Assembly (NCBI GenBank): GCA_026225945.1
Contig: JAMJFZ010003624.1
Location: forward strand, 9,446,001 to 9,510,000
Direction of reading: 5' to 3'
DNA length: 64,000 nt
Source: Cricetomys ansorgei
Taxonomy: Eukaryota > Chordata > Mammalia > Rodentia > Nesomyidae
Positions 36,940 to 48,100 of this stretch are shown here, one piece after another. Under the pieces are notes generated by a model, which saw nothing but the letters and a program-made list of their open reading frames with translations, did not search any database and was not told where the DNA came from. Positions within the stretch are counted from its first letter, which is position 1; each line of letters starts with the position of its first letter. The translations under genes were made by a program, and so were the position numbers.

Positions 36940-38600
36940 CATTGTTCTGCTTCTCTCTGCTAAACAGACCGCCATTCCTTTACTGAGAGCTCTGTGCTGA
37001 TGAGAGCAGAGAGTCAGGCAGGGGGTGTCCCCGCTTTGTGGCTGCTTTCGTTTTTTAAAATGAAGCATAATTTCTGTATTGGATATGAGATGGGTTTACA
37101 GCTATTAGCCATCATATTAATAATTTAGAAAATACATGCCCAATCACTTGTGTTCTTTCAATTCCCTATGAACACAGCTGCAACCCACATTAGAAGCGAG
37201 AATGAATGGATATTTTTCAGATGAGATGTTTGGGCTGAATTATTAGGGTAGCCTGTACTACAAAATTACTAATAAACATTGCTTCTGGCTCAATTTAGCC
37301 TGAACTCAGTGAACCTAGCCAATGGTGACAAATCAGAAACTCTGAAATACCCTATGAATGAATCTAACTAATCAAGGAACCCTGCAGGAAGTAGATGCCA
37401 GGATTAATGAGCCAGTAGTTTCACCATGCCATGCTGTTATTTCTTCACATAAATGCCCTCGGATGAGATTATCTTTATGTCTGAAAGGGAGAAAAGGAAG
37501 GTTACATTCTTTCAACTGACAGGTTAACTACTGCCATTAGTAGGATTCACATCTGTGTGAGCTGAGTTTTCTCTGTATCCCCCAAATTAACATGCAAGGT
37601 CCACCATACAGATTAAAAACACAATTTCATTTTCAGAGGACAAAGTCATTGAGAGCAACAAACACAAATCGTCCCAGTTAGGATTTTGTCTCTCTTTCTT
37701 CTGTATATCTATATTTATATGTTCCTTGATTTACCCAGATTGTTCTACATCCTATTTTATATTTAATATCGAGCATCATCTTTTTCGGGTTGCATTTCTG
37801 TATCATATTCTTTCCATCAACAACAAAAAGCAGAATCAACATCATTATTATGCCTTGTATGATACATTGGATACTTAGTGCCAATTTTGAGAAGAAAATT
37901 AAGATACAATGTGTATTATTAAATATGTATATTAAAATAAAGCAATCAAACAGCTATGTCATAATGAACTTTGACTTTTCTGGTGGGCATATGGTGACAG
38001 ATGCCAAATGTGCTTCTCAGCAAAAAGTAAAATTCATCAGAGGCTAGACATCTAGCATGCTGTACTCATATAACTTGCACGCTGGTATTTCACACCACTA
38101 CTTACTTATTCCTTACAAATTTTAATTAGTGTTAACATTAACAGGCTGGAGTCAGAGTTGCTTTCAATAATGAGTAAAAATAATATTAAATGTTACTCTG
38201 TTGGGTTTTCTCTCCCTCAAAAGGCAAAAGTCTTTCATGCTTGTAATTGAGATTCTCAGTACCTCTGTTTTTATCTTTGTTAAACTGCCAACCTGAACTC
38301 TTTGGCCAGGTTAGCCTTCCCCTACCCTAATGTCACGCGACTTTAATGTTCAGCATTCTTAATACAAAACAAAAACAAAAACAAAAAACCTATTGCCACA
38401 GGAAAAAAATATTATTCCAGAGTCAGGTCAAGTGAAAAACTCTGTACACATTCATTTTAATGTTGACAAATAACCACTGTATTACACAATATAAGTGTCT
38501 TTGAAAATCTCTATCACCTTAGTTGATTTCCAACTTCTCATCGGTGTTCTGAGTTGGCCCATTTTTTTTTTTCCAAATGAAAAAAGATCCTATTTCCCTT
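36940..38600. promoter_or_regulatory. Candidate 3'-side conserved non-coding block
   Basis: Unique AT-rich DNA without SINEs, with motifs such as ATATTAATAATTTAG, GAATTATTAGGG and CTAGCCAATGG. It lies between the last upstream B1 (36303-36440) and the B1 at 38957. The open frames inside it (37678-38047) look random. Confidence 0.35.
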
Positions 38601-38956
38601 GCCTTTTAGAAATACAAATTTTGAAGATTCCATTTAACATCCTTTATTGCATCCCTACATCATAAAATTATGCTTTATGGCAACATTAAAAAAAAGCTGT
38701 AAAATTGGCATCCTTGTAAACAACCTTCCATGCTCACTGGTGAAGCCATCACTGGTGATTTGTACTGATCTCTTAAATGCAAGTTGATATTACGGTATAC
38801 AAAAGGTGTTTTTTTTTTTCCAGCATTAACATAAGACAAGGGAGAACATAATACATGTAAAAAAAATTAGTTTTCATCTCCTGATGCTTTATAAACATGA
38901 AGGTTGTTCTTAATTTTAGAAAACATTCCAAAAGTATAGGAATGTCCCATTTTTGT

Positions 38957-39080
38957 CTGGCGTGGTGTGCATCCCTGTGATCCCAGCACTCAGGAGGCAG
39001 AGGCAGGAGAAGCACTTCAAGTTCCAGGCCAGCCTGGGCTACATACCCAGACCCTGTCTCAAAAACAAAACAAAAGGTTG
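38957..39080 (+). repeat. B1-type SINE, internally short
   Basis: TCTGGCGTGGTGTGCATCCC, GGAGGCAGAGGCAGGAGAAG, CCTGTCTCAAAAACAAAACA. It is the last SINE before the 17.8-kb SINE-free zone. Confidence 0.92.
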
Positions 39081-39469
39081 CCTTTGAATATGAAACCCAA
39101 AATTAGCGACTTCCTCTTTATATTTTAATGTTTTCTCTAGAACATGTAGAACTGAAAAAAAAACCTGTAAACTCACGGACTGGCGTCTAATTACAATCTT
39201 GAACACACGGTTTTATCATAGAAAAACATTCCTTTTTTGCCTTCACCTTTAATGCGATTCCTTTGTGCTCTGGTAGTAATGATTACATGGGGTTCTTGGG
39301 GTTCACATTCAGCCCTGGGGCACAAAACTGTAACCTGGGGTACGGTGCTTTTGGGGTTCACAGCCTGCCACCCAAATGAGAAATCCTCCCGTGGGGAAAG
39401 GAGTGCCCTCCCGACGGAGTCGGTTAGCTTTCCCAAGCAAGACGGTAACGTGGGTTTGCCTCCCAGCCT

Positions 39470-40110
39470 AAAGCTCGCCGGCCACCTTTCCCCCTCAGAC
39501 CGTGGAAGAAACAGCGACGTCCGCCGCGCCTCGAGCGGAGGCCCCGGAGCACGTGGCTCACGTCGAGGTCAGCCGGCCGGAGGCCTCCGCGGGGGACGTG
39601 TCACGTCCTCTTCGGATGCCCCGCGGGGCCCGCAAGGGCTGTCGGGACAGCGGGGGGTAGGGGTGGGGACCCCCGGGCCTTACCCAGAATGCCCTGGGGG
39701 AGCCGCGCCCGCGGCCCTGGGGCCGAGTGTCTTCGCGCGGCCTCCTGTCGCCCACGGCCCTGTCCTCACGCGCGTGCGGCCCACGAGGGGCGCCCTCCGC
39801 GCCACCCTCCGGCATCCCAACGCTTGACCCCGCGTCGCCCGCGTGCCCTGCCCCGGGGTCCGGGCGGTCGGCCCGAAGCCTCGCGAGACTCCGAGCTCGT
39901 GTGGCCCGCTCGCGCCCGGGCTCCCGCACTTCCTGCCCGCCGGGCCTGGCACGCCGGGCCCTGTGGTGCACAGCCTTGCGGTGGAGGCCTCCCTGGGCCC
40001 AGGCACCGCAGCCACCACCTCCGCGTCGCCAGCAGGCCTCTCCTCGGCCCTCTGAGCCCCACCCCCACCCTCCCGCCAGTCGGTGTGAACCCCGGAACCC
40101 ATCGTCCTCC
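39470..40110. promoter_or_regulatory. CpG island just beyond the Otp 3' end, possible independent promoter
   Basis: CpG-dense DNA lies past the Otp polyadenylation signals. It carries a ZNF143/SBS-like core CCCAGAATGC (39683-39692), an ETS-type CACTTCCTG (39927-39935) and an E-box CACGTG (39550-39555). These motifs are typical of CpG-island promoters, but no linked coding gene is visible. Long open frames on both strands have low-complexity Arg/Pro/Gly composition and are not supported as genes. Confidence 0.45.
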
Positions 40111-40131
40111 GTATCGCATCCCGAAGACGAT

Positions 40132-40225
40132 TTTATTTTATCCGTTGCCATTTAACTTGATAGAAACTTGTCCGGAAAAGTCAAATAATAATAATATGCT
40201 TTTTATATTAGCTCAAACATTTATT
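40132..40225 (-). terminator. Candidate Otp polyadenylation signals
   Basis: There are two canonical AATAAA hexamers on the minus strand, at 40225-40220 (inside TTAATAAATG) and 40137-40132 (inside TAAAATAAAA). The first is followed by a T-rich stretch on the transcribed strand. Which of them is used is not determinable here. Confidence 0.5.
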
Positions 40226-41611
40226 AAGAAAACCAAATTCCATTAAATAAGCACAGACGAGAAGTTAAAACAGATCACAAATTTGACCAGATATGTAACA
40301 AGAATGCTTTATCTACACAAAACATCCTATTTCACGGGTTTGTTTCATTCTTAGAAAGCGCTTCTGTTCTCTGGGTTTGGATTTGACCAGCACATGCAGA
40401 AAGAGCTGATTGCGTTTCTCTGTACAGAGTTGCAGGGTTGTAGGTGTCCGCCGTGGGCCCACCCGGCAGGAGGCCGAGGGGCACGAAGGACGCCGTGAGG
40501 ACGGCCACAGAACCACCGAGGGCACAGAGCGAGAAGAGAAAGGAAACGAGAAGAATACAACGGAAAAGGAAGCAAACGAACACCAGTCCCGAAGGATCTA
40601 GAAAAGAGATGTGGCTTTTGCTTTTACAAAATAGGGGAGGAGGGGTGTTAAATCCTTACTGTGTGTGTTTTGCTCTTCCTACAAAGGCCTATCGAAATGG
40701 GAAAGATCACCTCGTCCTCCCATTAACTGCTTCAGTCCGCTCCAGCCTCCCCGGTCCGCGGGCCGAGTTCCTCCTGAGAAGCCTTCCCTTCTGTGCCCTC
40801 ACAGTTGTGCTTACGAAAAGGAAAAACTAGAACGAAAGCGGCCTTAGTCATTATTAATATTTTTTTTTTTTTGCAAGCCAGTAGAGGGTTGCACGAGACT
40901 GGATGGACTGGGGAGGGCGGTGGTCCGGGCAAGAGAGAGAGACAGAGAGAGGGGTTCGGAGAAAGGATGCAGGGCTAAATGGAACCACATCCGTCGGGCC
41001 CTCCGAGGAGGCGGGTCGGTAGCAAAGGTGCTCGTCCACCTCGTGAGACAAAAACTCCTCTAAGGTCGTGCGGAGCCTCGAACACGTCCGCGTGCGGCCG
41101 AGGGGCACGGGGTGTGTGTGAGCGCGCGCGTGGCGTCTGAGCGTGAGCTGTGGTGCGGGTGCGTGTGTGTGTGTGCGCGTGAGTGCGCGTGTGTGCGCGT
41201 GTGTGTGTCTGCCCACAAACCAGTCCATTGGTGTCTGATTTTCAGATCCTGAGTCGACTCCCTGGTAAGTAAAATGGCGGGAAGGATGCTTTCTGCCGGG
41301 CGCGGGAGCAGGGGAGGGGAGGGGGGAGGGGGAGCGGGAAGGGAGGCGCGGGGCGAGGCGGGGTCGTGGGGTGGGGTGGCGACCAGAGTGCGGCCCCGGG
41401 GACGCCGGCGGGCGGAGGCCGTGGGGAGGGCGCGAGCACGGCCCGGGCGAAGGAGGGGAGCCGGGTGGGGAGAGGGAGGGGATCGGCCTCGCGGGGTCTC
41501 GGGGAGGACCGGGGGAGACTCCCGGGCCGGGAAGCCGGGAGCCCGGCGCGCGGCCCGGGCGGGGCGGGGACGGGGCGGAGCGGGCGGAGCGGGCGGAGCG
41601 GGCGGCGGGCA
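40220..41611 (-). other. Otp: Probable Otp 3' UTR
   Basis: The region downstream of the TAA has no supported coding content. It starts GC-rich and becomes AT-rich toward two AATAAA hexamers on the minus strand, at 40225-40220 and 40137-40132, giving 3' UTRs of about 1.4 or 1.5 kb. It includes an alternating purine-pyrimidine tract at about 41110-41215. The exact cleavage site cannot be seen from sequence alone. Confidence 0.55.
41110..41215. repeat. Alternating purine-pyrimidine (GT/GC) tract in the Otp 3' UTR
   Basis: Runs of GTGTGTG and GCGCGCG mixed over about 100 bp, a classic Z-DNA-prone composition. Confidence 0.85.
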
Positions 41612-42142
41612 TTAGGTGAAGCTCATGGAGACTGTGTGCTCGAGCGCCTTGCGGCGCAGGGAGGCGATGCTCGTGCCCCGCCACACGTCGCTGCTGTCCG
41701 GGGAGCTGCAGAGCTGGGGCGAGCCGGAGACGTTGCTGGGGCCGGGGAGGGAGGCGGGCACCATGCCGGGGAAGGCGGGCTGGTAGAGGTGCGACTGCAG
41801 CCCCGCGCCGTTGGAGCCGGCCAGGCTGTTGGACAGGCCCATGGAGTTGGGCGGCGGCCCCGCGGCCAGGCTGCACTGCGACAGCGACTGCGCCATGGCC
41901 TGCTGGCGGCCGAGCGCGGGCGGCAGCGGCAGCTGGGACACGCCGGGCATGGCGGCCGCCGCCCAGCGGGTGTCGTTGGCGTGGAACGAGCACAGGCTGT
42001 CGCCCATGGCGGCGGCGGCGGCGGCGGCGGCCGACGGGAACTGCGGCAGCCCCGGCGTGGGCAGCAGCGTGCCGGGCGCGCGGAACACGTTGGTGGTCTT
42101 CTTGCGCTTCTTCCACTTGGCGCGGCGGTTCTGGAACCAGAC
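41612..42142 (-). CDS. Otp: Otp coding exon 3 (end of homeodomain, C-terminal domain, OAR motif)
   Basis: This 531-nt segment starts after acceptor GCAGGCAG with [15 protein letters not shown] (residues 150-164) and ends with HTVSMSFT and TAA at 41614-41612. The homeodomain end occupies 42142-42101, the poly-Ala run is encoded by eight GCC codons at 42031-42008, and the OAR motif lies at 41674-41633. The exon is very GC-rich, which opens long frames on both strands; these are shadows. A long C-rich tract upstream of the acceptor acts as the polypyrimidine tract. Confidence 0.96.
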   Translation of the reverse strand, partial: VWFQNRRAKWKKRKKTTNVFRAPGTLLPTPGLPQFPSAAAAAAAAMGDSLCSFHANDTRWAAAAMPGVSQLPLPPALGRQQAMAQSLSQCSLAAGPPPNSMGLSNSLAGSNGAGLQSHLYQPAFPGMVPASLPGPSNVSGSPQLCSSPDSSDVWRGTSIASLRRKALEHTVSMSFT

Positions 42143-45100
42143 CTGCCTGCAGCGGGCCGGGGTTGGGGGGGGGGGGGTGGAGGGGACACAAGAGCCGGGC
42201 TGGTTAGCGACCTGGGGGTGGCGGGGGGGGGGGGGAGCTGGAGCCCCGGGAGCCCGGAGGCACGCCGTGGCTCGGCCCCAGGCCGGACGAGGTGCTCCGG
42301 GCTGGACACGGTTCTCCGCCACCGAGAGCAGACGCCCCGGCTCTGGCGCGGAACGGACGGAGCGAACAGCACCGCACCAACCGTGTGCACCGCCCCGCTG
42401 CACGCTGTCAGTGCGTGGCACCGATGCACCGCTCTGCAACGCAGGCATGTGTCAAGGCTCGACCCACAGGTGTACAAATGAAGATAAACATGAGTACCCA
42501 TGTGGCTTAATAGCATGTCTTATAGCACTGATGGGGTATAGAATTTTCAGAAACACTGGAAATTTGGAAATTGATGAGAGGCCACGAATGACATAAATAG
42601 TTTCAAAATCGAAAGACAAAGGAAGCCCCCCTAACGTCATGGTTGACAGAGCAGAGAGGTTAATATAGTGACCCGCGTGGCAAAGTGAGCCACTGGGCTG
42701 CGGTGTTGTGTGGTTGCCACCTTGATTTCTGATTCCTCCGTCAGTGCTCGGGTGCGATAGCCACAAAGCACCTCCCCGCCTCGCTCCCAAACCACTCTGC
42801 CGAGCACCTTTGTCTGAGCCGTTTGAGGCGTACTGAAACTTGCTGCCAGAGTCTTGAACCCCTGGGCCTTCAATCTACACCTTCCAATAACTTACTTTGG
42901 ACCCCTAATAACAGGCTTTCTAATACCTGCAAGCCGTGCTCGCGCGGGAACACACTCCCCACACCCCAACACGCCTCTCCTTTTATAAACTAAAGCAAAT
43001 TTTCTGAGCAATACAAAGGAAAGAGGGTCAACTTTAAAACTCTCACTGGTTTTGATACAATTTTAATTTGCTGAGACAATGGACTCAACTTTTTTTTTTT
43101 TCAGGGAGAACTGTTTAATAAAATATGTCTCAAACTAGCCTCCTAATTTTTCTTTCCTGATTGTGGCCCAGGAATTTCAGACCCTATTAGGCATATGTGC
43201 CCACGAATGTGAAATTCACTATCACAAAACGAAAATTCCTCTGCATGATAATAGACAACCTATTTGACCTTGATAATTTCCCATCTCCACCTACTTGAAT
43301 TTTATCTTTAAGGGGCAGGGGGTCTCCCAGTATGCTTTCTTGGAAGACTTTCCGTTTAAAATCTAGTTAACTGGGTGACTACTGATAGTAAATACAAAAT
43401 GCTACCAGATACAGATCAGATAGTGACTGGTTTCCTCTTAGAATTTGGCCAACACAACCTGCTTGCCATACCTGTGGCCCCAACAGTGATTTATCTGATA
43501 ACATAAACGACGTAGTATTTGCTTTGCAAGCTGAAGTGTCAGGGATACAGACATATTTGCCTTCATTCTTAGTAAACCAAAAATTTATAGCTGTACAAGC
43601 AGACACACTCTGCTTACTGGTGTGAATAGCTTTGCAGTCTAGGGTTCTCTCTGAGTCCACTCTTACCTTCCTGTTGTACCTGGGACTTCACCGTCCACCC
43701 TCTTTCTCTAGCTCAGACACCATTTCCCAGGTTGTTGCTTAACCCAGTGTTGGCGGTGGGTGAGTGTGCTACAGCTCAGCTCTTGAGCTGGTGGCACACA
43801 GATTAATGAGGCCACAGGGCCCTTGATGGTGGAGATGGGATCAATGTGGCTGGATTGAGCTGTTAGCAGCCTTTGGCCTTTGATGGAAAGAAAGTGAGGA
43901 GACCTAATGTCCCAAAGACTCTTTGCAGCACCCGTCAACACTAGTTTGGGAAGTTGAACAAGAGGACACCCTTGAATGAAACTTGTCTGTGTCTGGAACA
44001 TTCTCACAGCTCACACACAGCCCCCCACCCCCAAACATTTTAAAGGGAGAGTAAAAACCAATTCCTGACACTCCCAAGAGCTAGTGAATCCTAAACAGTC
44101 AATGTTTTGGAGGTGGTAACTTGGGAGAAGAGGTGGAGAAAGAAGCAAAAGAAAGAGAAGAAAAGAAAAGAAAAGAATGCCAAACTGGCCAGCAGAATTT
44201 CAAGAGCAAACATTGCTGCCAAAAAGGCTTCTGAATCCAGAGTCTGTTCCTGCACAGAGGAAAAAGAACCACGATAAAGGGCTAAATATTAGAGGAATAA
44301 TCGAAAAATCATGCTCGATTATGTTTGAGGGTTAGTAGTCAAATGATGGCTACAAATTTTTTTATGTTTCATGGTTTACTGAGATTCAAGAGAGAGAGAG
44401 AGAAAAAAAAAGCTGCACAGAATCTGAGCACCTCCATTCCAAGCTACAGTGCATATGTTTTAAAAATGTGAATGTTTCCACTTGAAAACTAGAGCATGAC
44501 GGGTTAAAATGCAGACAAAACCTAAGGGAGATTTTCGGAACGCACAGATGACAACTCCAGGAAATATATTAACCACAGCCGAAAATCCAACTTTGTGCTC
44601 AGTTTGAAATGCGGCTCTCTTCAGAAAATGCTTAATACAACAGTGAGAATCTAATGGAGGCTGGAATCTAAAGATCCACTTTCATGATATCTGCTGTTAC
44701 AGTAATATAGACATACTGTAAATGTATTTTAAAATATATAGCCCGTTTAATTCCCCAGCTATAAATGGCTCAGAAATAGAGAAAGAGGGGGAGAAAAAAA
44801 GAATATTGCTTCCCCCTCCCCACACACACACACACTTGAAGCAAATGCTTTATGAAGACCTCATTGGAATCCAGCAAATGATTAATGTGAAGATTTGGGA
44901 GGAAATCTGGGGAGCTGTATTAAAGCCTAGATCTCAGGTTCATTTCGATCAGCCAGCCGTGAACTCTGGGCCGAATTCATTACACTTTAATAGTGCTGGG
45001 AGAGGAAGAAAATGCAATTTCTCATTCCATTAGAAAACTAGAAAATACTCTCAGCTTGTCCCCCTATTAAGATGTGGCAGGTGACAGGGCCATTCTGGGG

Positions 45101-48100
45101 GACACGGTCAATGGAATTACAGCACATTATTTTTGTTCATATAAAATATTGAAAGGCAAGCCTGACTGTGCAGAAGTTATTTCACTGATTTGGTTTTTAT
45201 GTAAATAAAATATTGAAAGTTAATTAATCCGTGCTAGAGACTAATGATTATGCTTATTATATTGCATTTGATCGCGTAATTTGCATGATTCTCGCATTGC
45301 TGCTTAATAAGCCATCCCAGGTTATAAATAATTCTGAAATTGGTTTCTAATAATGGCATGCTATAAAAGGAACGGTTTTATTACACTAGCAAGAAAAAGG
45401 GGAGCAATATCCTGCATGGGATTGGCCTCTGTGTGAGGAAAGGTGGTCTAGTAAATACTTCAAAGTGTGATACAGTCTTGTTAAAGACAAAAAAACAAGT
45501 ATATTGGATAATTTAGTCTAAAGTAAAAAGCATCTTTGAAACATGCAATTGCAATAAATTAAATGTTTAGATCGTTTTTAATCAGCGCAGTGGCCCACAT
45601 ACTGGAAAGAATGTGTGGCAATCTGTTAACTATAAAGAAAACTATGAAGCACTCATCATATAAGAATGTAAACCAATTACTATTTAATTTGAATTTGGTC
45701 AAGGAGCAATGGTACAGTGAATTGTGAAGTAAATACATTTTCCATAAATTATTTTTGCATTACGTTACGTAATGTTAATCATTTTGAAATGTTAATTAAG
45801 AAGGTTATGTTGATCTGATTACTTTTTAAACTATGAAACATTATTTTTAAAAATATTGAAATTGCCATTCTATTAAATTGTTTCCATCAGCAGGCTCCAG
45901 CCGTTATCTTTGGTTGAACATTAAGCTAGAACAATTGATAGACTCTGTCTCTTTCTTCTTGCATACCCTTTTGTGTACTTTTTGAAAATAACTACCACAC
46001 AGTTTATATTCTATTTCATTTATAACTTTTTCTATTAAAAGAATCACTGCCATTAACCTTTGGAAGACCTAATAAAGCTTAATAGACCTCATTTTCTTTT
46101 TTCATAAAATCAGCCGCCCAGTTATATTTTATTTGTGATCCTAAGTTCTCTTTTAATTTGAACTAATTACCAATGTGTCTAGGTTAAGACACAGCACTGT
46201 ACTCTTTAAAACAAAAATTAATCGCTAAGATTCATCTTGAGGACAAAAAGTAAATTTGTGAACTTTGATTTTCCAATATTGAGCCTACAATCAAGTATTA
46301 GCGTTGGCATGTACTGAGATTGTATATTTCTGTAACAGTTGGAACGCATACTTAAAAGAGGTGTAAGGTGAATATTTAAAGAACATTAATACACCTGAAC
46401 AATGTAATTAGTACTCTTCACATGTGTAATGTCTGTGCCTCATCGTTCAAGCTTTTCAGAGTTCACTAACAAATACTCAGATTTATGTTGAATAAAAATA
46501 TTAATCATTGTAAATATTTGTCTATTAATTTCACCGTGTTGGGTCCCTGTGATATTCATCTCTTATTAGAACAAAAGCATGCGTTCCCGTTTAGATATCT
46601 ACAAAATGGCAAATGGAAACAAATTCTGATTTTCTGGTCAACCAAATGTAAACGAACTGAAGTTCCCAAAGTTAATTTACAAAATCAGGTAGCACTGGCT
46701 TAATAAATTAGTCAATTTAGCACCCATAATACTGGAAAGGGTAAAAAAAAAAAAAAGAAAAGAATCTCCAAAGTAGCAACAAATGTTTTCAGCACCGTGG
46801 ATAGCTCAAGGCTTAGTACCTGGCTTCATCCAGGCGCCCGGCTATAAAATAGTACGTGTTGTCAGTCTTTTAAAAAGAAAGAAAGAAATTTGGGATTCAT
46901 TCGTCTCATGCTTTTCTTCCCCAATTTTCAGAAGAGATATAGGTGAGATTTCCTACATTTCGTGTAATTACAACTTGGGAGAGTGGTTGGATAAAATAAG
47001 AACACGACAACGATTTTCTCCATTACAGTTTAACCTTTCTGGCCTGAAAAGTTCCTTCTCTGGGTCAGATGGCCTCAACGGACAGTGCTCATTTCCTGCC
47101 TTCCTCCTTAGAAGAATCTAAATTGTTTTATTAAAATTAAAAACCCAGAATTCGTAGTATTTTCGGCCAATCCCAGCGCATTAGTAGACTACCCAAGCCA
47201 AGAGCCTTTGAAAACAACAAAGCTAAGGGTATTTTTTACCTGAAATATGAAAGAAGGTGCTATTTAGGAGAATAAAGCCAATCCTTTTTTAAAGGCATCC
47301 ATTGCGCCGTAATTCTTCTCCTTGTTTTCTGTGTTTAATGGTGACATTTCCCCCATTTATCCAAATTCGCAATAGAAACTCATTAGAGAGTGATGAAACA
47401 CTTGTCAATAGTGAGAGCTGGAACGAGGCAAGCGAGGCATGGAGGTTCCTTTCTCTGGGGGACAGGGTTGAACCCCGAAGCCCCATAAGGTCCGGCTCGC
47501 TTTGGGAGATATGGCTACGATTGAGGAAGTCCACTGCGGCCTGTGGACCACCCTAGCCAATGCTCGGACGGGGAGAAGGAGCTCATCCGACCCGGGAACG
47601 CAGTAATAGCGAGCGCGCATCCCGGGATCCCAGCCGGGCACAGTACCTGGCCCTCGGTGCTCAATCCTCCCGCCCCTCCTCGCCCCCCATCCCCGAGCCT
47701 AAGCCCGCGGTACCTGCACTCGCGACTCGGTCAGCCCGATGCGCAGCGCCAGCTCCTCACGCATGAAGATGTCGGGGTAGTGAGTCTTGGCGAAGCTCCT
47801 CTCCAGCTCGTTGAGCTGCGCCGGGGTGAAGCGCGTCCTGTGGCGCTTCTGCTTCTGCTGGCCCTGCTGCTGGCCGGCTTGGCTGGGGTTGGGGCCGCCC
47901 TGGGGTCCCGGCTGCTTGTCCGGGTCTTTGGCGCTTACCGCCAGCGAAGCGGGAGTGGAGCCCACGGTAGCGATGTCCTCGCCAGGCAGCAGAGTGGCTC
48001 CTTCCACCGGGTCGGAGTTGGGCGCCAGGTCCCCCGGATGGCCCCCAGGGTCAGAGCCCCCCACGCCCAACCTACACTTCACCGCCTCCCGGTGGCCCAG

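Larger units (their letters stand above)
41020..42420. promoter_or_regulatory. CpG island over Otp exon 3 and proximal 3' UTR
   Basis: This is the longest GC-rich block in the window, with many CpG dinucleotides and G-runs. It covers all of coding exon 3, flanking intron and about 600 bp of 3' UTR. GC richness removes stops and creates many spurious long frames. Confidence 0.6.

Noticed and set aside
39237..40246. Overlapping 140-197-codon frames on both strands in the downstream CpG island
   Set aside because: Frames are open on both strands because stops are rare in CpG-rich DNA. Composition is low complexity and no homology is recognised; I kept the CpG island itself as a possible promoter.
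40854..42191. 445-codon minus-strand open frame rich in Pro, Arg and His
   Set aside because: It overlaps Otp exon 3 in another frame and runs through the 3' UTR. Length comes from GC richness, and it has no known domain.
41366..42516. Long frames on both strands over Otp exon 3 (including 371 codons plus and 297 codons minus)
   Set aside because: They are shadows of the GC-rich Otp coding exon in alternative frames, of Gly/Arg/Ala low complexity.
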